From Sodalis sp. dw_96 (lineage in GTDB: Bacteria > Pseudomonadota > Gammaproteobacteria > Enterobacterales > Enterobacteriaceae), in NCBI RefSeq assembly GCF_018449575.1, contig NZ_JAAVUT010000010.1:124001-188000 (forward strand): a stretch of 64,000 bases of DNA, in the 5' to 3' direction. The position numbers and the translations under genes were made by a program. This document shows, one piece after another, positions 62,061 to 64,000 of the stretch (positions are counted from its first letter, which is position 1; each line of letters begins with the position of its first letter). A model generated the notes under the pieces. That model was not told where the DNA came from. It ran no database searches and saw nothing but the letters and a program-made list of their open reading frames with translations.

Positions 62061-62498
62061 ATGGCAATAATCCGTCCCGCCGTGCTTTCGGACGCATCCG
62101 CCATTGAATCGCTGCTTTCGGATCTCGGTTATCCAGGCACCAGTGGATTTATACAAGATAGGATTCAACAGCTTCTTGCACATCCTGATGAGGAACTGCT
62201 GGTTGCGGAAGAGGGCAACAGGATCTTGGGCGTTATTTCTCTGCATTTCATTCCTCAATTGGCGCTGGCAGGCGACTTTTGCCGGATTAGCTATTTTTGC
62301 GTGGACTCGGCTGCCCGAGGAAAGGGAATCGGAAGTCTGCTTGAATCCCGTGCGGAAGAATTGGCCCGTGACCGTCACTGCGACAGAATCGAGGTCCATT
62401 GCCATGCCAGACGTACCGATGCCCACCGTTTCTATGACCGGCAGTGGTATATTGAATCGCCTAAATATCTCTGTAAACCGCTCAAAAAAAATCTTTGA
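62061..62498 (+). CDS. GNAT-family N-acetyltransferase
   Basis: 145 residues. MAIIRPAVLSDASAIESLLSDLGYP at the start, the core LLVAEEGNRILGVISL, and the acetyl-CoA loop VDSAARGKGIGSLLES (motif A, R/Q-x-x-G-x-G/A) are clear; HRFYDRQWYIESPKYLCK ends it. The substrate is unknown. It is a lone gene with a modest upstream region (GAGGTAATAAACC before the ATG). Confidence 0.9.
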   Translation: MAIIRPAVLSDASAIESLLSDLGYPGTSGFIQDRIQQLLAHPDEELLVAEEGNRILGVISLHFIPQLALAGDFCRISYFCVDSAARGKGIGSLLESRAEELARDRHCDRIEVHCHARRTDAHRFYDRQWYIESPKYLCKPLKKNL

Positions 62499-62663
62499 AG
62501 CGTAACGAATTGAACCGTCATTAAATACATGCATTGCCGGCCGTTTTTCCTGCCGCCATCTTCATCATATCAAAGGGTATCGACGGGGGCGATCGTCTCC
62601 GGAAGAAAAGCCTTCTTTATGCTTGCTTTTATGCTAATCATTGGGTGAATAGGGCCCGGCGCA

Positions 62664-63311
62664 CTAAGTTGCCGTCAGCGGAACTTTCGCCGCGTTCAGA
62701 TACGCACAGATCATCAACGTCAGCTGCGATTGCAGGCTGCCGTCGATAAATAATTCTGACTGATCCCTTTCGAATACGGTGCGAACGGTTCCACGCAGGA
62801 CATTAGACAGCGTCAGGTTCACCCTGGTGAGGTCCTGGAACTTCGCGTCCGGGGCGCTGGCAAACATGGCCTCGCTCGCCGCTTCGACGCGCCTCGACAT
62901 CGACTCCACCAACTCGGCGACATTCACCTCGGCCGCCGCACGATAAAGCGCGCTGGTCACATCGCGCCGCTCAATTTTGACCTTGGTATAGGTACTCACC
63001 AGCGCATCGACCATCTGCGCATAGGGCTTTCCATGATGGGTGAGGCAGGCCGCCTCCACCCGCTCCGCCAACATGTTCAGGTACCTCTGGTTCAGCGCAT
63101 AGAATAAAGCCTGTTTGTTGGGGAAATACTGGTATAGCGAACCGACGGAGACTCCCGCTCTTTCGGCAACAAGCGTGGTGGTCAGACGAGACGGCCCTTC
63201 AGCAAGCAAAACCTGAATCGTTGCTTCGTATATGGCCTCCACAGTGCTGGTGGATCGCGCCTGCTGTGGCGTTTTGCGGGCATTTACGGCCAGTGTCTGT
63301 TTAGGAATCAT
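62664..63311 (-). CDS. TetR-family regulator divergent from an SDR
   Basis: About 215 residues from 63311. The HTH covers STVEAIYEATIQVLLAEGPSRLTTTLVAERAGVSVGSLYQYFPNKQALFYAL. The C-terminal ligand domain resembles those of AcrR/TetR_C-type regulators (MVDALVSTYTKVKIERRDVTSALYRAAAEV). It is divergent from the SDR gene at 63388 across 76 bp, the usual arrangement for a repressor of its neighbour. A longer frame to 63377 covers the intergenic promoter and is unlikely. Confidence 0.88.
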   Translation of the reverse strand: MIPKQTLAVNARKTPQQARSTSTVEAIYEATIQVLLAEGPSRLTTTLVAERAGVSVGSLYQYFPNKQALFYALNQRYLNMLAERVEAACLTHHGKPYAQMVDALVSTYTKVKIERRDVTSALYRAAAEVNVAELVESMSRRVEAASEAMFASAPDAKFQDLTRVNLTLSNVLRGTVRTVFERDQSELFIDGSLQSQLTLMICAYLNAAKVPLTAT

Positions 63312-63387
63312 ATGCGAATTCAAAACCTGAAGGATTCTTCTTATTCTTAATGTGACCGGATTAATCGACTTTTTCAAGGAACTTCAT

Positions 63388-64000
63388 ATGACCAATAATA
63401 CTGACCACGTTGCGCTGGTGACCGGCGCCAATAAAGGCATCGGCTACGAAATCGCCAGACAGCTTGCTTTAACCGGGGTCTCTGTCCTGTTGGGGGCACG
63501 GGACGCCGGCCGGGGCAAATCCGCGGCCAAGGAACTGGTTTCCCAAGGTCTCAATGTGGCGTTTATTCAGATTGATATTTGCGACGGGGAGAGCATTGCC
63601 GCCGCCGCCGCCAAAATAGATGCCGAGCATGGCCGGCTCGATATTCTGGTGAATAATGCCGGCATTGCCGACTATACGGACGGCGCGCCCAGCGTTGCCG
63701 CCCTGGATACGGTGCGTCGCGTCTATGAAACGAATTTCATCGGCGCGCTGGCGGTCACACAATCGATGCTGCCGCTGCTGCGCAGGTCCGAAGCCGGGCG
63801 TATCGTCAATATGTCCAGCAGCTTGGGCTCATTAACCCTTAATGGCGATCCTAGCTGGCAATTCTACGACGTAAAGCTTATCGGCTACAACGCGTCAAAG
63901 GCCGCGTTGAACATGCTGACGGTTCAGCTTAACGCCGAGCTGAGGGAGACCAAAATCACCGCGGTGTCCGCCTGCCCGGGCCTGGTAAACACCGAACTGA
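63388..64000 (+). CDS. short-chain dehydrogenase/reductase, 3' truncated by the window end
   Basis: The frame is open to the window edge (204 codons). It starts MTNNTDHVALVTGANKGIG (cofactor loop), then DILVNNAGIADY, Ser in IVNMSSSLGS and YNASKAALN (catalytic Tyr and Lys), ending in SACPGLVNTEL. It resembles plant-menthone-reductase/carbonyl-reductase-like SDRs with the TGANKGIG motif. AAGGA lies nine bases before the ATG. It is divergent from the TetR gene and probably controlled by it. Confidence 0.9.
   Translation, partial: MTNNTDHVALVTGANKGIGYEIARQLALTGVSVLLGARDAGRGKSAAKELVSQGLNVAFIQIDICDGESIAAAAAKIDAEHGRLDILVNNAGIADYTDGAPSVAALDTVRRVYETNFIGALAVTQSMLPLLRRSEAGRIVNMSSSLGSLTLNGDPSWQFYDVKLIGYNASKAALNMLTVQLNAELRETKITAVSACPGLVNTEL

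Overview
The window looks like a chromosomal segment of a free-living, nitrogen-fixing enterobacterium. The evidence is Klebsiella-type nifF/nifL/nifA/nifB/nifQ genes, E. coli-like btsS/btsR, and three full-length 127-bp ERIC elements. A Sodalis-like or Pectobacteriaceae-like host is my best guess, inferred from gene content only. The sequence is GC-rich, with AT-rich promoter regions.

Layout. (1) 1-7440: the end of a polyketide-type biosynthetic locus. It has a KS C-terminus without an AT domain, a carrier-protein/class III aminotransferase fusion and an MFS exporter on +. Facing them on - are a DUF1062 protein, a type II thioesterase, a dihydroorotate-dehydrogenase-like flavoenzyme and a creatininase-like amidohydrolase. 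(2) 7831-22177: a nitrogen-fixation block bounded by two identical 69-bp direct repeats. rnfABCDGEH-nifF (electron delivery to nitrogenase, -) diverges from nifLA (+). A large ArnT-like membrane glycosyltransferase sits between nifA and nifB, then nifB-nifQ. Sigma-54 promoters are visible for rnfA, nifL and nifB, and an ideal NifA site for nifB. (3) 22419-35079: a histidine-utilisation regulon (hutGIC on -; hutFD, a NitT/TauT-type ABC importer, hutHU and an HcxA/YbdH-like dehydrogenase on +) with three matching HutC operator candidates. (4) 35190-37515: an EamA transporter, a PphA/B-like phosphatase and a GlsB/YeaQ-type small membrane protein.

(5) 37775-51745: a nitrogen-scavenging locus. It holds a PotA-like ATPase, a MocR/GabR regulator divergent from gabTD, polyamine-type transporter components (binding protein and two permeases) and an SDR. 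It also holds a hydroxylysine-kinase-like phosphotransferase paired with an AGXT2L-like PLP enzyme, and a GntR regulator. The transporter is preceded by an NtrC-like site, a sigma-54 promoter and a palindrome that recurs before the SDR and the GntR gene. (6) 52056-64000: mixed accessory and core genes: zinc-type ADH, TetR/SDR, btsSR, TauE-like exporter, aldo/keto reductase, MerR/hydrolase, an SDR remnant, GNAT, TetR and an SDR cut by the window edge.

A recurring oddity is short tandem duplication. There is a 107-bp x4 array (39447-39874), duplicated gene 3' ends at three places, five 24-bp repeats in the glycosyltransferase C-terminus, and a triplicated 14-residue strand in the kinase N-lobe. 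Nitrogen acquisition (fixation, histidine and amine catabolism under sigma-54/NtrC-like control) is the functional theme of the middle of the window. Start codons were chosen by hand from ribosome-binding sites and family alignments from memory; no database search was possible.
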